Below, piece after piece: positions 7,667-17,114 of a stretch of DNA of 36,781 nucleotides. The position numbers and the translations under genes are program-made. The first letter of the stretch is position 1; each line of letters opens with the position of its first letter. This DNA is from Candidatus Baldrarchaeum yapensis (GTDB lineage Archaea > Asgardarchaeota > Baldrarchaeia > Baldrarchaeales > Baldrarchaeaceae). The notes under the pieces are model-generated. The model had not been told where the DNA came from, ran no database searches, and saw nothing but the letters and a program-made list of their open reading frames with translations. The stretch is taken from positions 1 to 36,781 of the forward strand of contig JAEOSH010000002.1 in assembly GCA_016840465.1 (NCBI GenBank), given 5' to 3'.

Positions 7667-7784
7667 TTTATGACCACCATTTTCTGCTTCTTAAATAGTC
7701 TCAAAAAAGGTAACGATAAGAGAGCGTGAATACTTTAACTCATCTCCCTCTGATATGTAACATCTATCGTAAAATTACCAAAAA

Positions 7785-7793
7785 TGTTATAAG
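7785..7793 (+). promoter_or_regulatory. TATA-like element for the orc1/cdc6 operon
   Basis: TGTTATAAG lies about 36-44 nt before the GTG start at 7829, and GGTGAT at 7818-7823 is the ribosome-binding site. The surrounding 160-nt divergent region is A+T-rich. I see no origin-recognition-box repeats of the known archaeal type in it. Confidence 0.4.
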
Positions 7794-7828
7794 GTTGATT
7801 AAATTAGGAATCTCATTGGTGATAAGGA

Positions 7829-9037
7829 GTGACGCTTGATATTATAGAGAGTGAGTTGCAGAAACCATCAATATTTAAGGATGAGAGCAAATTATCGATC
7901 GATTATGTTCCACCCAAACTTCCTCACAGAGAGCAGGAAATCAGGAAACTGATAAGTATCTTTCGAGCAGTCTTGGAAAATCCCATGAGCATAAGCAGAA
8001 AGGTCGTAATTACGGGTGATATTGGTACAGGTAAAACGGCAATTTCGAAGTTTTTTGGAGAAAAAATTTTAGAATACGCAAAAAAGCGGGGATTACCATT
8101 AAAATATATACATTTGAATTGTAGAAAACACAGATCAACTTTTGTGCTATTAAATACTCTCATAAGGGCTCTCTCACCCAAATTCCCCGAGAGAGGATAC
8201 TCACATGACGAGTTATTGTCAATACTCAGGGGAATTCTTGCAGAAAAGAATGTTCACGTGATACTCACACTAGATGAGATAGAGTATTTGATACAATTCA
8301 ACAGACAGGATGCACAAGAGTTGATATATAGTCTTACGCGCTTATATGAGGAGGAGATGAATGCCCCTCAGAGGATATCTCTAATTTTAATTTCTCGTAG
8401 TGATGCTTTTCTATCGGCGTTCGATGAGAGTGTGTTAAGCACTCTACAACCAAGTAAGATACATTTGGAAAAGTACACCGAAGAACAACTGTTTGATATA
8501 CTTAAAGATCGGCGGGATATGGCGTTTTACGAGAGAGTAGTTCCGGATGATATTTTACAAATGATTGCGGAAATTGCTGCTCCACGCGGGGATGCAAGGT
8601 ATGCAATTGAATTGCTGTTAAAGGCAGGAAAGTATGCAGAACAAGAGGGTAAAACAAAAGTAATACCTGAGCACGTTAGAAAGGCCAAATCTGAAACTCA
8701 TCCGGCCGTCAGGAAAGAGGTTCTTAGGGATCTATCAAAACATGAAAAATTGTTACTATTAGCTCTTGCGCGTAAATTGAGAAAGAGCGAGCAGGTATAT
8801 CTAACTATGGGAGAATTAGAAGAGCTTTACAGGATACTTTGTGAAGAACTTGGCGAAAAGGCGCGAACGCATACGCAAATATGGGAATATGTACAAAATC
8901 TTGAGAAATTTGGAATTATTTCAAAGAGATTATCTGGTAGAGGTATGCGCGGAAAAACAACTCTTATTAGCCTTCCTGAGGTTCCTGCTGAGATATTGGA
9001 GAGGGAACTTATGAGAGAACTGGGAATCTCGGAGTAG
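7829..9037 (+). CDS. cdc6: Orc1/Cdc6 family replication initiator or paralogue
   Basis: A 402-residue AAA+ ATPase with the domain order of archaeal Orc1/Cdc6, which binds origins and helps load MCM. YVPPKLPHREQEI at about 26-38 is the family's N-terminal signature. Walker A is GDIGTGKT (63-70) and Walker B is LTLDEIEYL (about 145-153). ISRSD matches sensor 1, and GDARYAIELL is the sensor 2 region. A C-terminal winged helix (about 310-390) includes LSKHEKLLLLAL and YVQNLEKFGIISKRLSG. The start is GTG, with GGTGAT five bases upstream. It is followed immediately by a small winged-helix gene and truA. No obvious origin repeats flank it, so it may be an accessory paralogue. Confidence 0.9.
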   Translation: MTLDIIESELQKPSIFKDESKLSIDYVPPKLPHREQEIRKLISIFRAVLENPMSISRKVVITGDIGTGKTAISKFFGEKILEYAKKRGLPLKYIHLNCRKHRSTFVLLNTLIRALSPKFPERGYSHDELLSILRGILAEKNVHVILTLDEIEYLIQFNRQDAQELIYSLTRLYEEEMNAPQRISLILISRSDAFLSAFDESVLSTLQPSKIHLEKYTEEQLFDILKDRRDMAFYERVVPDDILQMIAEIAAPRGDARYAIELLLKAGKYAEQEGKTKVIPEHVRKAKSETHPAVRKEVLRDLSKHEKLLLLALARKLRKSEQVYLTMGELEELYRILCEELGEKARTHTQIWEYVQNLEKFGIISKRLSGRGMRGKTTLISLPEVPAEILERELMRELGISE

Positions 9038-9046
9038 GTGATTTAT

Positions 9047-9334
9047 TTGAAAAAGGTGCCTATAGAGGCGTTATTTTCATCAAGGGGGCGTGTAAAGATC
9101 ATAAAAATACTTGCAAAAGAGGGAGAGTTAAACATCTCCGAGATAGTACGTAGAACTAAGCTTAATCATAGTACTGTATATCAACATCTCATGTTTTTAG
9201 AGAGTATAGGAATAGTTCAGGAGAAAACTTTCGGTAGGATAAAAATATACAGATTTAAAGACGAAAATATTAAGGCAAGAGCCCTTAAGAAGTTCATAGA
9301 AGTTTGGGAGGAGTGGGACAAAAACGAATATTGA
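9047..9334 (+). CDS. Small winged helix-turn-helix DNA-binding protein
   Basis: A protein of about 95 residues built around one winged helix of the ArsR/MarR-like type. SSRGRVKIIKILAKEG, ISEIVRRTKLNHSTVYQHLMFLE and the wing GIVQEKTFGRIKIYRF are clear; a charged helical tail follows. The track begins at GTG 9038 directly after the cdc6 stop. The TTG at 9047 (MKKVPIEALF) is better placed, because GGTGAT spans 9037-9042. It probably shares the cdc6 transcript. It may be a local transcription regulator; the target is unknown, and no effector-binding cysteines are present. Confidence 0.8.
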   Translation: MKKVPIEALFSSRGRVKIIKILAKEGELNISEIVRRTKLNHSTVYQHLMFLESIGIVQEKTFGRIKIYRFKDENIKARALKKFIEVWEEWDKNEY

Positions 9335-9343
9335 GGTAAAATA

Positions 9344-10132
9344 ATGAGCAAAAAGATTGCGCTTTTGGTGTCATACTTGGGGTGTGGCTACTTCGGTTTT
9401 CAATTACAAAAGGAAAAGATGACTGTTGAGAGGGTTCTACTTAATGTATTAAGCGAAGCAAAACTACTCAATGAAAATCAGAGGTTGGAATTTGCCAGCA
9501 GAACTGATACAGGAGTACACGCGTTATGCCAAGTAGTGTCATTTCTTCCGAGGAAATCATTTGAGCCTTCCGATATAGACAATTTGAATTCCCTATTACC
9601 TGATAATATCAAAATTTGGGGATATTCTTATGTTGACAAATCCTTTAATCCACGATATGACGCTTTATATCGTCATTATGTCTTTTTAAAACCATATGAA
9701 GGCGAAAATGTGCTCTTAATGAACGCATTTGCTAAATTTTTTCTTGGTCAACATGATTTTAGAAAGTTCATTATAAGACCCGTACCTAAGAATACCTTCA
9801 GGAGAGTTTATCAAATAACATGTAATGTATGGCGTGACTTTTTGAGAATAGACGTTGTCGGAAGAAGTTTCGCGCGAGGAATGATAAAATCGATAGTATC
9901 GGCACTGCTGATATCTTCGATAAACAAAAATTTTATTTATAAGTTCAGGTACTTGGCTAGTCCGATATCTAGGACAATTTTTCCCATTCCCAAAAAGAAG
10001 TATGGAACTGGACTCATATTATTTGATGTATGTTATCCGTCCGATGTTTCGTTTATAAAGATAGAAAATATCAGAAATTATATGTTTAGAAAAATTGTCG
10101 AGTATATTAGTGGGTATATTGAGGGGTGTTAG
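9344..10132 (+). CDS. truA: tRNA pseudouridine synthase A
   Basis: Converts uridines at positions 38-40 of tRNA anticodon arms to pseudouridine. The 262-residue product has the TruA fold signatures: YLGCGYFGFQLQ at the N-terminus, the catalytic aspartate in SRTDTGVHA (Asp55), the middle segment FNPRYDALYRHYVF, and a late RSFARGMIKSIVSAL. TGAGGTAA lies just before the ATG at 9344. It is the third gene after cdc6, 9 nt beyond the winged-helix gene. Its stop overlaps the end of rfcL on the other strand by 4 nt. Confidence 0.95.
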   Translation: MSKKIALLVSYLGCGYFGFQLQKEKMTVERVLLNVLSEAKLLNENQRLEFASRTDTGVHALCQVVSFLPRKSFEPSDIDNLNSLLPDNIKIWGYSYVDKSFNPRYDALYRHYVFLKPYEGENVLLMNAFAKFFLGQHDFRKFIIRPVPKNTFRRVYQITCNVWRDFLRIDVVGRSFARGMIKSIVSALLISSINKNFIYKFRYLASPISRTIFPIPKKKYGTGLILFDVCYPSDVSFIKIENIRNYMFRKIVEYISGYIEGC

Positions 10133-11358
10133 ACTCTACTTGCCTTTTTTATGTATTCTATCTCATTCTTGTTAAAGTCGAACCATTTAAGCAATTTTTC
10201 GCCTATACTTGGATTTACTCTGTTTATGATCACTATATAAGGTAGATACTCCGTAATTGCACGCTTAACGGATACATGACATCTTCTTTTTATTTTCTCA
10301 CCAATGGAGTTGAGAATTTCACGTTCCTCCTTTGTTTTGCTCATCTCTTTTATCAACGAGGGAAAATTATATTTCACAAATTTGAATCTCGATCTTGTTC
10401 TTGCGAGAGCAACTCCAGCGGTCATGAGATCCATAGCGTATGATAGCAATTTCCAGTTCTGCTCCCTATGAATTCTCCCGAGATAGACATCAGCCCTTGA
10501 TAAAGCGTCATAAGCATTTGCCAGTTCGAGGGGATCCTCCATGTGATGTGGAATATTTTCGTTTATCCATTGCAATAGCATTTCATAGTCAACATCGGCC
10601 ATACCCGCCGCAATTATTGCTCTCCGTGCGCTCTGAGATGCGAATATCATACGTAAAACTTCGAATATATTCTGTTCTCTATCACGTTTTGCTAAAAGCA
10701 TAAGGTCCTCCTTTGTAATGGTTTTCTTTCCCCTTGCAATGGCCTCAAGATCGTTAATTGCAGATCGCAAGTCGCCCTCGGCATTTTTCGCTATCATTTT
10801 TAGAATTTCAGGAGATACCGTAATGCCCTCTTTTGCGCAAATGGCCTTTAAGATTCTAATAATTTCTGTTTCACGCACCTTTTTGTACTCTATCAATTCA
10901 CAAACACTACGGAGTGAACTTAGTTTCGGATCCCACGCATCATTTGCTGTTAGAACAACAGGTGCTTGTGTAGACTTTATTACATCAATTATGGCTTTAA
11001 GTCCTCCTCTATCTTCACGCGCAGATACGCCATCAACTTCATCGATTAATATGATTTTTCCCTTTTTCCCGAAAAGGGACATTTGCATTGCGGCAGAGCC
11101 AGCAATTCTCATTATGGATTTTGCATCTCTCACGTCGCTTGCATTCATTTCTACAACTTCGTAACCCAGTTCTCTAGCAATAACATATACACTAATGGTC
11201 TTTCCAGTGCCTGGTGGGCCGTAAATTAATGCCACCTTTCCACCAGGCTTCCAAGTTTTTATAAAATTTAGCAACTTCAAGACAGCATCTTTATTTACAA
11301 GCTCGTCTATCCTCTTAGGTGCATGTTTTATCGTCCAAGGAGCTTCATTCTTTTCCAT
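10129..11358 (-). CDS. rfcL: Replication factor C large subunit
   Basis: Large subunit of the clamp loader that places PCNA on primed DNA, working with the small subunit encoded just upstream. The AAA+ module has Walker [10 protein letters not shown] (about 46-54), Walker B LIDEVDGV and the sensor 1 segment LTANDAWD. GDLRSAINDLEAIA is the sensor 2 helix, and a helical collar domain follows. At 409 residues it is at the short end for archaeal RfcL, and I see no Lys-rich C-terminal tail or clear PCNA-binding box. Its ATG overlaps the rfcS stop by one base (TAATG), so the two are translationally linked. Confidence 0.96.
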   Translation of the reverse strand: MEKNEAPWTIKHAPKRIDELVNKDAVLKLLNFIKTWKPGGKVALIYGPPGTGKTISVYVIARELGYEVVEMNASDVRDAKSIMRIAGSAAMQMSLFGKKGKIILIDEVDGVSAREDRGGLKAIIDVIKSTQAPVVLTANDAWDPKLSSLRSVCELIEYKKVRETEIIRILKAICAKEGITVSPEILKMIAKNAEGDLRSAINDLEAIARGKKTITKEDLMLLAKRDREQNIFEVLRMIFASQSARRAIIAAGMADVDYEMLLQWINENIPHHMEDPLELANAYDALSRADVYLGRIHREQNWKLLSYAMDLMTAGVALARTRSRFKFVKYNFPSLIKEMSKTKEEREILNSIGEKIKRRCHVSVKRAITEYLPYIVIINRVNPSIGEKLLKWFDFNKNEIEYIKKASRV

Positions 11359-12332
11359 TAAAGTCCCCTCTTTATCTGACTGCCTGCGAGAGCAAATTGA
11401 GCAAGTAATGCACTTAACTGGATTTCTTCATGTGCACCCTCACTTATTCTAAAGTCTATTTCGCCCGTTACGTCAGCAAGTCTTACTTTCCATGCTTCTG
11501 GGAGGTCCAAATTGAATATTTCCCTATGGATCTGCCTTATGATGTCTATACCTGACAGACCATACCTTATTAACAACTCTCTCAACTTTGCTCTAGCGTC
11601 CAGGAACTTTCCATCGAGAGCCATTTTTAACATTTCACGAACTTCCTCTGGGCGTGCCCTTCCCGTTACCTTATATACGGTTTCCGCATCTATAACCTTG
11701 CCCAGCGCCGCCGCTGCCTGTAAGGTGTTTATTGCTCGTCTCATATCCCCCTCTGCGATGTAAAGAATAGCGTTGATAGCGTCATCCGTTACCTCAATTC
11801 CCTCCTGTTCTGCAATCCATCTTAGTCTTTTTGCGATGTCTTCATCTTTTAATGGTGCGAAACGAAATATTGCACACCTACTCTGAATAGGTTCTATTAT
11901 TTTCGAGGAGTAGTTACATATGAGGATGAACCTGCATGTTCTTGTGTATCTCTCCATGGTCCTACGAAGGGCTTGTTGTGCGTCAGCCGTCATGTTATCG
12001 GCCTCATCCAACGCTATGATTTTAAAGGGAGCACCACCATAAGGTGCCGTTCGCGCAAATTCCTTCACAGTGGTTCTAATAACATCAATACCACGTGCAT
12101 CACTTGCATTTAACTCCATGAAGTTCGCGTCCATAGTATCTTGGAATAGTTCTCTTGCTAAGCAGAGAGCAGCAGTCGTTTTCCCAGTTCCTGGTGGACC
12201 CGCGAACAGACAATGAGGCATCGACCTCTGCTCTACAAAACTCTTAAGTCTCTTCACAATCTCCTCTTGATTCACTATATCATCAAGCACTCTTGGCCTG
12301 TACTTTTCTGTCCACATGATTTCCTCGGCCAT
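11358..12332 (-). CDS. rfcS: Replication factor C small subunit
   Basis: Small clamp-loader subunit, 324 residues, the normal archaeal size. It begins with [16 protein letters not shown], the RFC box. Walker A is [11 protein letters not shown] (about 43-53) and Walker B is [10 protein letters not shown]. The SRC motif with the trans-acting arginine finger is in [10 protein letters not shown], and [11 protein letters not shown] is sensor 2. It is the promoter-proximal gene of the rfcS-rfcL pair. A TATA-like ATATATAT about 40 nt upstream on the minus strand is a plausible promoter. Confidence 0.97.
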   Translation of the reverse strand: MAEEIMWTEKYRPRVLDDIVNQEEIVKRLKSFVEQRSMPHCLFAGPPGTGKTTAALCLARELFQDTMDANFMELNASDARGIDVIRTTVKEFARTAPYGGAPFKIIALDEADNMTADAQQALRRTMERYTRTCRFILICNYSSKIIEPIQSRCAIFRFAPLKDEDIAKRLRWIAEQEGIEVTDDAINAILYIAEGDMRRAINTLQAAAALGKVIDAETVYKVTGRARPEEVREMLKMALDGKFLDARAKLRELLIRYGLSGIDIIRQIHREIFNLDLPEAWKVRLADVTGEIDFRISEGAHEEIQLSALLAQFALAGSQIKRGL

Positions 12333-12470
12333 CTTTAAACTTCCCCCGCTACACGTTCCTAGAACTCTGAGGATATATATGATGTTGTTCTCGCAGAATT
12401 ACCATTTCGATAGAGTTATCCGTTATTAGGAAAGCCATTTGTGTTATAAAGATTTTTAGAACGGAAAATG

Positions 12471-12899
12471 TTAGATGTCAAGAACAAATCTAATAACATA
12501 ACGGTCTTTCTCCTTTTTTATCTCCATTTGCGCATAGGTTACCGCTTTTACCTCGGTCCCCCTTGTATGCTTCTTTTCATCAAATCTTTCGCCCGTAACC
12601 TCAGCCTCTAACTCATACTCTTTACCGACCTTTCTTATTCTTTTGACATTAAATTTTGAAAACAACAACAATTCTGTATTAAATATGAACAGCAATTCTT
12701 CAAGCCACATGTACAGCAATGCGTAAAGATCTTCCGCTCTCACATGTACTTCTCTCGTTTCTCTCGGCTCCACCTTCGCCGTGTCGGTCATCACTTCGAA
12801 CATTCCATGTGCGGCCCATCCAAAAGCCTCTTCTAACGTTTCACCCCAAGCCTCTATAAGCACGTCTGCTGTATGGTCAAGAAATCTAAAACCACCCAT
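12471..12899 (-). CDS. Archease, cofactor of the RtcB RNA ligase
   Basis: Archease helps RtcB, the ligase that joins tRNA exons, to turn over and accept guanylate. The 142-residue product matches the family closely: FLDHTADVLIEAWGETLEEAF at the start, LLYMWLEELLFIFNTE in the middle, and KKHTRGTEVKAVTYAQMEI at the C-terminal metal-binding region. It starts only 31 nt after the 3' end of tRNA-Ser on the same strand. A TATA-like TTTATTATTT sits at about -25, so the message could be leaderless at the ATG or be released by tRNA 3'-end processing. No strong ribosome-binding site is visible, which fits either case. Confidence 0.94.
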   Translation of the reverse strand: MGGFRFLDHTADVLIEAWGETLEEAFGWAAHGMFEVMTDTAKVEPRETREVHVRAEDLYALLYMWLEELLFIFNTELLLFSKFNVKRIRKVGKEYELEAEVTGERFDEKKHTRGTEVKAVTYAQMEIKKEKDRYVIRFVLDI

Positions 12900-12930
12900 T
12901 TAAACCACGCTCAAAGCATTAAATAATAAA

Positions 12931-13020
12931 TGGCGCCGGGGGCGGGATTCGAACCCGCGCGGCCCCCGAGGGGCCACGGGCTCTCAAGGCCCGCGCCGTG
13001 GTCCACTTGGCTACCCCGGC
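12931..13020 (-). tRNA. tRNA-Ser (anticodon TGA), CCA encoded
   Basis: A class II tRNA on the minus strand. The acceptor stem is GCCGGGG/CCCCGGC. The anticodon stem CGGGC/GCCCG encloses loop CTTGAGA, giving TGA. A long G+C-rich variable arm (GGCCCC-TCG-GGGGCC type), expected for serine tRNA, precedes the T-arm GCGGG-TTCGAAT-CCCGC. Discriminator G and encoded CCA follow, and no intron is visible. Archease begins 31 nt downstream. A TATA-like AGATATATTTATC lies about 35-48 nt upstream. Confidence 0.95.
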
Positions 13021-13125
13021 AACCTCCGCTCTTTTTTCTTTACATTAACACTCAGATAAATATATCTCTTTGATAAACACTTAAGTCCGTTAGTACACAT
13101 TGCCATACGGATAAGATGAAAATCG

Positions 13126-14016
13126 GTGCTGGCCGTGTTCCCACCACCAAAGAGGAAGACATCGATTGAAGTTTTTATCCCAGCGTCGCTCTTAGAGGAC
13201 TCTCCTGATCTTAAAATGAAGACCATGAAACTTGGTTTTATTGCACGTGCCTTTGCGATCTATCGTGTTGACAAAGTAGTGATATATCCTGATAGGAGTT
13301 TTGATGAACAATATGATGATATGAACTTCATAGAGTTGATATTAAGTTATATGAAAACGCCACAATATCTCAGAAAGCACGTATATCCGTTAATGCCAGA
13401 ATTGAGATATGTGGGATTATTGCCGCCACTTGCAACGCCCAACCATCCATTAGCAAGATCTTCTAGGGACATTTCGGAGGAATATAGGGAGGGATTTGTC
13501 CTTAAGATAAAAGGAGGTGCCGCAATTATAGATGCGGGGCTTGAAAGATACATTACATTAAAACTCTCGTATGTGCCGTCACGGATAAAAGTTGGAGATT
13601 TTGTGCTTCTAAGAGTTTATAGGGATAATGATCGCATTTCTTGCGAGGTTGTAGATAAGAACTCTGTGAGCACTTTCCTTTGCTATGATGTGCAAAAAAT
13701 TCGACATACTATTGGAAAATACTTGCAGAGAAAAAGAAATTATTACGATCTAATAATTGCGACATCGCGCTACGGAGTTCACATTACAAAAATCATGAAT
13801 GAGATAAAAGGGAAACTTAAGAATGCCAGAACAATTGCAGTGCTATTTGGTGGACCATATGAGGGGTTATTTGAGATTCTCAAACGAGAAGGTTTAAGAC
13901 TTGATGAAGTTACCGATTTTATAATCAATACGATACCGTACCAAGGTACTAGGACTGTGAGAACCGAAGAGGCTATACACGCTACACTTGCAATCCTTAA
14001 TATCATCATGCAATAA
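13126..14016 (+). CDS. Putative SPOUT RNA methyltransferase (COG2106 family)
   Basis: A protein of about 296 residues resembling the archaeal SPOUT-class RNA methyltransferase family that includes eukaryotic SPOUT1/C9orf114. FPPPKRKTSIEVFIPASLL leads, ARAFAIYRVDKVVIYPD follows, and the middle has an inserted OB-like beta domain (EYREGFVLKIKGG to VLLRVYRDND). The knotted C-terminal half has IATSRYGVHI, RTIAVLFGGPYEGLFEIL and FIINTIPYQGTRTVRTEEAI, the cofactor-binding loops. The start could be GTG 13126 or GTG 13135; neither has a strong ribosome-binding site. It precedes rpl3 and may modify rRNA; that role is inferred from context. Confidence 0.85.
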   Translation: MLAVFPPPKRKTSIEVFIPASLLEDSPDLKMKTMKLGFIARAFAIYRVDKVVIYPDRSFDEQYDDMNFIELILSYMKTPQYLRKHVYPLMPELRYVGLLPPLATPNHPLARSSRDISEEYREGFVLKIKGGAAIIDAGLERYITLKLSYVPSRIKVGDFVLLRVYRDNDRISCEVVDKNSVSTFLCYDVQKIRHTIGKYLQRKRNYYDLIIATSRYGVHITKIMNEIKGKLKNARTIAVLFGGPYEGLFEILKREGLRLDEVTDFIINTIPYQGTRTVRTEEAIHATLAILNIIMQ

Positions 14017-14081
14017 CTTTTTATCAACGTGTAAGTTAGGATAGGAACGTTCAGATGAATGCAGTAGAAGGGTGAAGATCA

Positions 14082-15101
14082 TTGGGTCATCGCCGGACAC
14101 ATGCACCTAAGCGCGGATCGCTCGCATATCTACCTAGAGGAAGGGCTGCCCGGCCAATTGGCAGAATCAGAAATTGGCCCGAATACGATGGAAAACCGAC
14201 AATATTGGGATTTGCAGCATATAAGGCTGGAATGACACACGCTATTATTGTTGATACAACAAATGAAAAAAGTCCACTTTATGGCCAAGAAGTTGCAAAG
14301 GCGGTCACGATTTTAGATGCACCACCACTCGTAGCGTGTGGGATACGGGCTTATGTTGAAACACCATACGGGTTGAGGACGTTTTCTGAAGTTTGGGCAC
14401 CGGAACTTTATGAAGATCTTTCGAGAGTTTTTCCTCTACCGAAAAAGTATGATTTTGACGCTGCATTGCAAAAGATAGAGGATAACTTGGGGAACATTTC
14501 TGAACTTAGAATGATAGTCCACACACTCCCACGTCTTGCAGCAGGAGTTCCTAAGAAGAAACCTGATATCATGGAATACAAGATAGGAGGAGGGACAATC
14601 GAGGAGCAATGGGAGTATGCAAAGAGTATTCTAGGCTCGGAGATAAGAACTAAGGATGTTCTCAAGGAGGGACAGTACGTAGATGTTATAGCTATCACTA
14701 AGGGTAAAGGATTCGAGGGGCCCGTTAAAAGATGGGGCGTGAAAATACTTCCACGTAAGAAAAGGAAAGGTAGGAGAAAAGTTGGTTCCATAGGTCCCTG
14801 GCATCCAGCGCGTGTTAGTTACACGGTACCCAGAGCAGGACAGCTGGGGTACCACCAGCGTACAGAATACAACAAGTTAATACTTAAGATTGGAGAGTGT
14901 GGAGAGGAGGTTGTTCCCAGCGGTGGTTTTCCGCATTATGGTGTGATAAAAGGAGATTACATAATATTACTTGGGTCAGTACCGGGGCCCGCGAAGAGAC
15001 TTATAAGGTTGCGTTACGCAATAAGGCCACCAGACAACAATCCGTTCATTACACCTCCTAAGATTGTGTATCTCAGTTTATCATCAAAAATTGCAAAATG
15101 A
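14082..15101 (+). CDS. rpl3: Large ribosomal subunit protein uL3
   Basis: Structural protein of the 50S subunit near the peptidyl transferase centre. It is 339 residues, full length for archaeal L3. The N-terminus [20 protein letters not shown] is the archaeal form, translated from a TTG at 14082 with GGGTGAA just upstream. The conserved [16 protein letters not shown] and the loop [20 protein letters not shown] carry the histidine region that reaches towards the active site. It is the first of four ribosomal protein genes; its stop overlaps the longest possible start of rpl4. Confidence 0.97.
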   Translation: MGHRRTHAPKRGSLAYLPRGRAARPIGRIRNWPEYDGKPTILGFAAYKAGMTHAIIVDTTNEKSPLYGQEVAKAVTILDAPPLVACGIRAYVETPYGLRTFSEVWAPELYEDLSRVFPLPKKYDFDAALQKIEDNLGNISELRMIVHTLPRLAAGVPKKKPDIMEYKIGGGTIEEQWEYAKSILGSEIRTKDVLKEGQYVDVIAITKGKGFEGPVKRWGVKILPRKKRKGRRKVGSIGPWHPARVSYTVPRAGQLGYHQRTEYNKLILKIGECGEEVVPSGGFPHYGVIKGDYIILLGSVPGPAKRLIRLRYAIRPPDNNPFITPPKIVYLSLSSKIAK

Positions 15102-15112
15102 TGGTGTTAACA

Positions 15113-15889
15113 ATGAAGGTTCATGTATATTCGCTAGAAGGGGAACCCATTAAAGAAATAACGTTACCGGAGGTTTTTAACACACCTCTTCGCCCAGACC
15201 TCATAAGAAGAGCTGTCATATCTGCGATAACAGCCAGAATACAGCCTTACGGCGTCGACAAAATGGCCGGAAAGAGAAAGACCGCTGAAAGTTGGGGGGC
15301 AGGATACGGTCTTGCAAGAGTCCCCCGCATCAAAGGTTGGGGTTATCCGGCTGCTGGAAGGGCTGCCATTGCCCCTATGACTGTCGGGGGAAGAAGAGCA
15401 CATCCACCAGTTCCAGAAAAGAAAATATGGGAGAGAATAAACAAAAAGGAGAGACTCTTAGCGCTAAAATCGGCAATTGCAGCAACTGCAAATATAGATC
15501 TTGTGAGGCGAAGAGGGCATATTGTGGACGAAGTGCCCGAATTGCCTTTAGTGATCTCGGATGAGTTTCAGAAAATCAAAAAGACTAGGGAGGCTCGTGA
15601 GATTTTTATGAAATTGGGATTATGGCCGGATCTTGTCCGTGCAAAAGAGGGTGTCAGAATACGTGCGGGAATAGGGAAGATGCGAGGGCGAAAGTACAAG
15701 AAACCCAAAGGACCTTTGATTGTGGTATACGAGGATAATGGTATTGTTAAGGCGATAAGAAACTTTCCTGGAGTTGATGTGGTGACTGTCAACTTATTAA
15801 ACGTGGAGATATTGGCACCAGGGGCTCATCCAGGACGACTCACTCTTTGGACGGAATCTGCAATTAATTACCTCAATCACTGGCCTTAA
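15113..15889 (+). CDS. rpl4: Large ribosomal subunit protein uL4
   Basis: 50S protein lining the exit tunnel. The archaeal/eukaryotic form is visible from [19 protein letters not shown], through [31 protein letters not shown] (the extended loop region) to [13 protein letters not shown] and [13 protein letters not shown] at the C-terminus. The track begins at ATG 15098. I prefer ATG 15113, which gives the usual N-terminus and has GGTG six bases before it. It follows rpl3 directly and is 12 nt before rpl23. Confidence 0.96.
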   Translation: MKVHVYSLEGEPIKEITLPEVFNTPLRPDLIRRAVISAITARIQPYGVDKMAGKRKTAESWGAGYGLARVPRIKGWGYPAAGRAAIAPMTVGGRRAHPPVPEKKIWERINKKERLLALKSAIAATANIDLVRRRGHIVDEVPELPLVISDEFQKIKKTREAREIFMKLGLWPDLVRAKEGVRIRAGIGKMRGRKYKKPKGPLIVVYEDNGIVKAIRNFPGVDVVTVNLLNVEILAPGAHPGRLTLWTESAINYLNHWP

Positions 15890-15901
15890 AGGTGATAATG
15901 C

Positions 15902-16171
15902 ATGAAATTCGACCCATATAGTATCATACTTGGGATTGTGATGACCGAGAAAACACACAGATTGATGGAGATGGAAAACAAATTGACATTTATCGTCAGA
16001 AGAGATGCAAATAAAACTATGATTAAGCGTGCTGTTGAGGAGTTGTTTGGCGTTAAGGTGGAGAAGGTAAATACTTTGATAATGCCGGATGGTAAGAAAA
16101 AGGCTTACGTTAAGCTGAAACCTGAGTATAGCGCCGTCGATGTTGCGTCAAAAATGGGCGTGTTAATATAA
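15902..16171 (+). CDS. rpl23: Large ribosomal subunit protein uL23
   Basis: An 89-residue 50S protein at the tunnel exit, part of the docking site for nascent-chain factors such as [51 protein letters not shown] is the whole conserved core, and the length is normal for archaea. AGGTGAT stands immediately before the ATG. It sits between rpl4 and rpl2 in the standard order. Confidence 0.97.
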   Translation: MKFDPYSIILGIVMTEKTHRLMEMENKLTFIVRRDANKTMIKRAVEELFGVKVEKVNTLIMPDGKKKAYVKLKPEYSAVDVASKMGVLI

Positions 16172-16192
16172 TAATCACATGAGGGGTTAGAA

Positions 16193-16912
16193 ATGGGTAA
16201 AAGGATACTAGTCCAGAGGAAAGGAAGAGGAGGACCAACATTCAGAGCGCCTTCACACAAGAGAATAGCACCTGTGAAATATCCGCCGCTCGATCCAAAT
16301 GTTACGATAAAGGGCAAAGTCGTCGATCTGGTTCACGAGCCTGGAAGATGCATGCCTGTTGCATTTATCAAATTGGAAAACGGACAGGAATGCGTATTAT
16401 TGCCGCATGAGGGATGTTATATAGGAGAGGAGATAGTGATAGGAGCAAATGCGCCCATCAAGATGGGCAATATACTCCCCTTGAAGGCAATTCCTGAAGG
16501 AACCCCCATATTCAATATTGAGAGCGAGCCAGGGGACGGCGGGAAATTTGTAAGGGCCTCAGGCACCTATGCTGTAATAACGACAAAAACTGCAACTAGC
16601 GTTTATGTGCAATTGCCATCGGGAAAAGTTAGAGAATTTCATCCTAACTGTCGTGCAACAATTGGTGTAGTCGCTGGTGGTGGAAGAACTGAGAAGCCAT
16701 TTGTGAAAGCGGGTAAAGTTTACCATCTATCTAAGGCCAAAAGTTGGAAATGGCCAGTGGTCAGGGGCGTTGCCATGAACCCTGTAGCGCACCCACACGG
16801 TGGTGGTAGTCATCAATCGCCTAGAAAACCCACCACAGTTTCGAGGAATGCTCCTCCGGGAAGAAAAGTTGGTCACATTGCTGCTAGGAGAACTGGACGC
16901 AAGAAGAAATAA
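16193..16912 (+). CDS. rpl2: Large ribosomal subunit protein uL2
   Basis: 50S protein needed for subunit joining and peptidyl transfer. It has 239 residues in the archaeal form. MGKRILVQRKGRGGPTFRAPSH begins it, and VRGVAMNPVAHPHGGGSHQ with the critical histidine stands near residues 195-212. GHIAARRTGRKKK is the basic tail. GAGGGGT precedes the ATG. In most archaea rps19, rpl22 and rps3 follow; here the cluster ends, and a T-rich stretch and a new promoter precede an RHH regulator and ftsZ. Confidence 0.97.
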   Translation: MGKRILVQRKGRGGPTFRAPSHKRIAPVKYPPLDPNVTIKGKVVDLVHEPGRCMPVAFIKLENGQECVLLPHEGCYIGEEIVIGANAPIKMGNILPLKAIPEGTPIFNIESEPGDGGKFVRASGTYAVITTKTATSVYVQLPSGKVREFHPNCRATIGVVAGGGRTEKPFVKAGKVYHLSKAKSWKWPVVRGVAMNPVAHPHGGGSHQSPRKPTTVSRNAPPGRKVGHIAARRTGRKKK

Positions 16913-16949
16913 CCATCCATTTTTGTCTTGTTATTAGAAATTTATACCG

Positions 16950-16977
16950 TCAAAAATTTTCCGATTATCAAAAATTT
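16950..16977 (+). repeat. Short direct repeat upstream of the RHH-ftsZ unit
   Basis: TCAAAAATTT occurs twice, at 16950-16959 and 16968-16977, an 18-nt period or just under two helical turns. Each copy contains the palindrome AAATTT. It lies between rpl2 and the RHH gene, about 140 nt before the inferred TATA box. It could be a regulator-binding site, or simply the A+T-rich end of the ribosomal operon, where T-runs (ATTTTTG at about 16919) may terminate transcription. Confidence 0.3.
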
Positions 16978-17114
16978 GCAATTTTTACATTGGATCATCA
17001 TTTCTAACTCATTATTGTCTACAACATTTATGATTCGATTATAACGTATGCGACGATTCTTTCCTATAGAGGTACTACTTTATCTTTACCGATATTCCCT
17101 TGCTATTCCTAAAC

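Noticed and set aside
7667-7828. Replication origin beside orc1/cdc6
   Set aside because: The region is A+T-rich, but I found no origin-recognition-box repeats or G-string elements.
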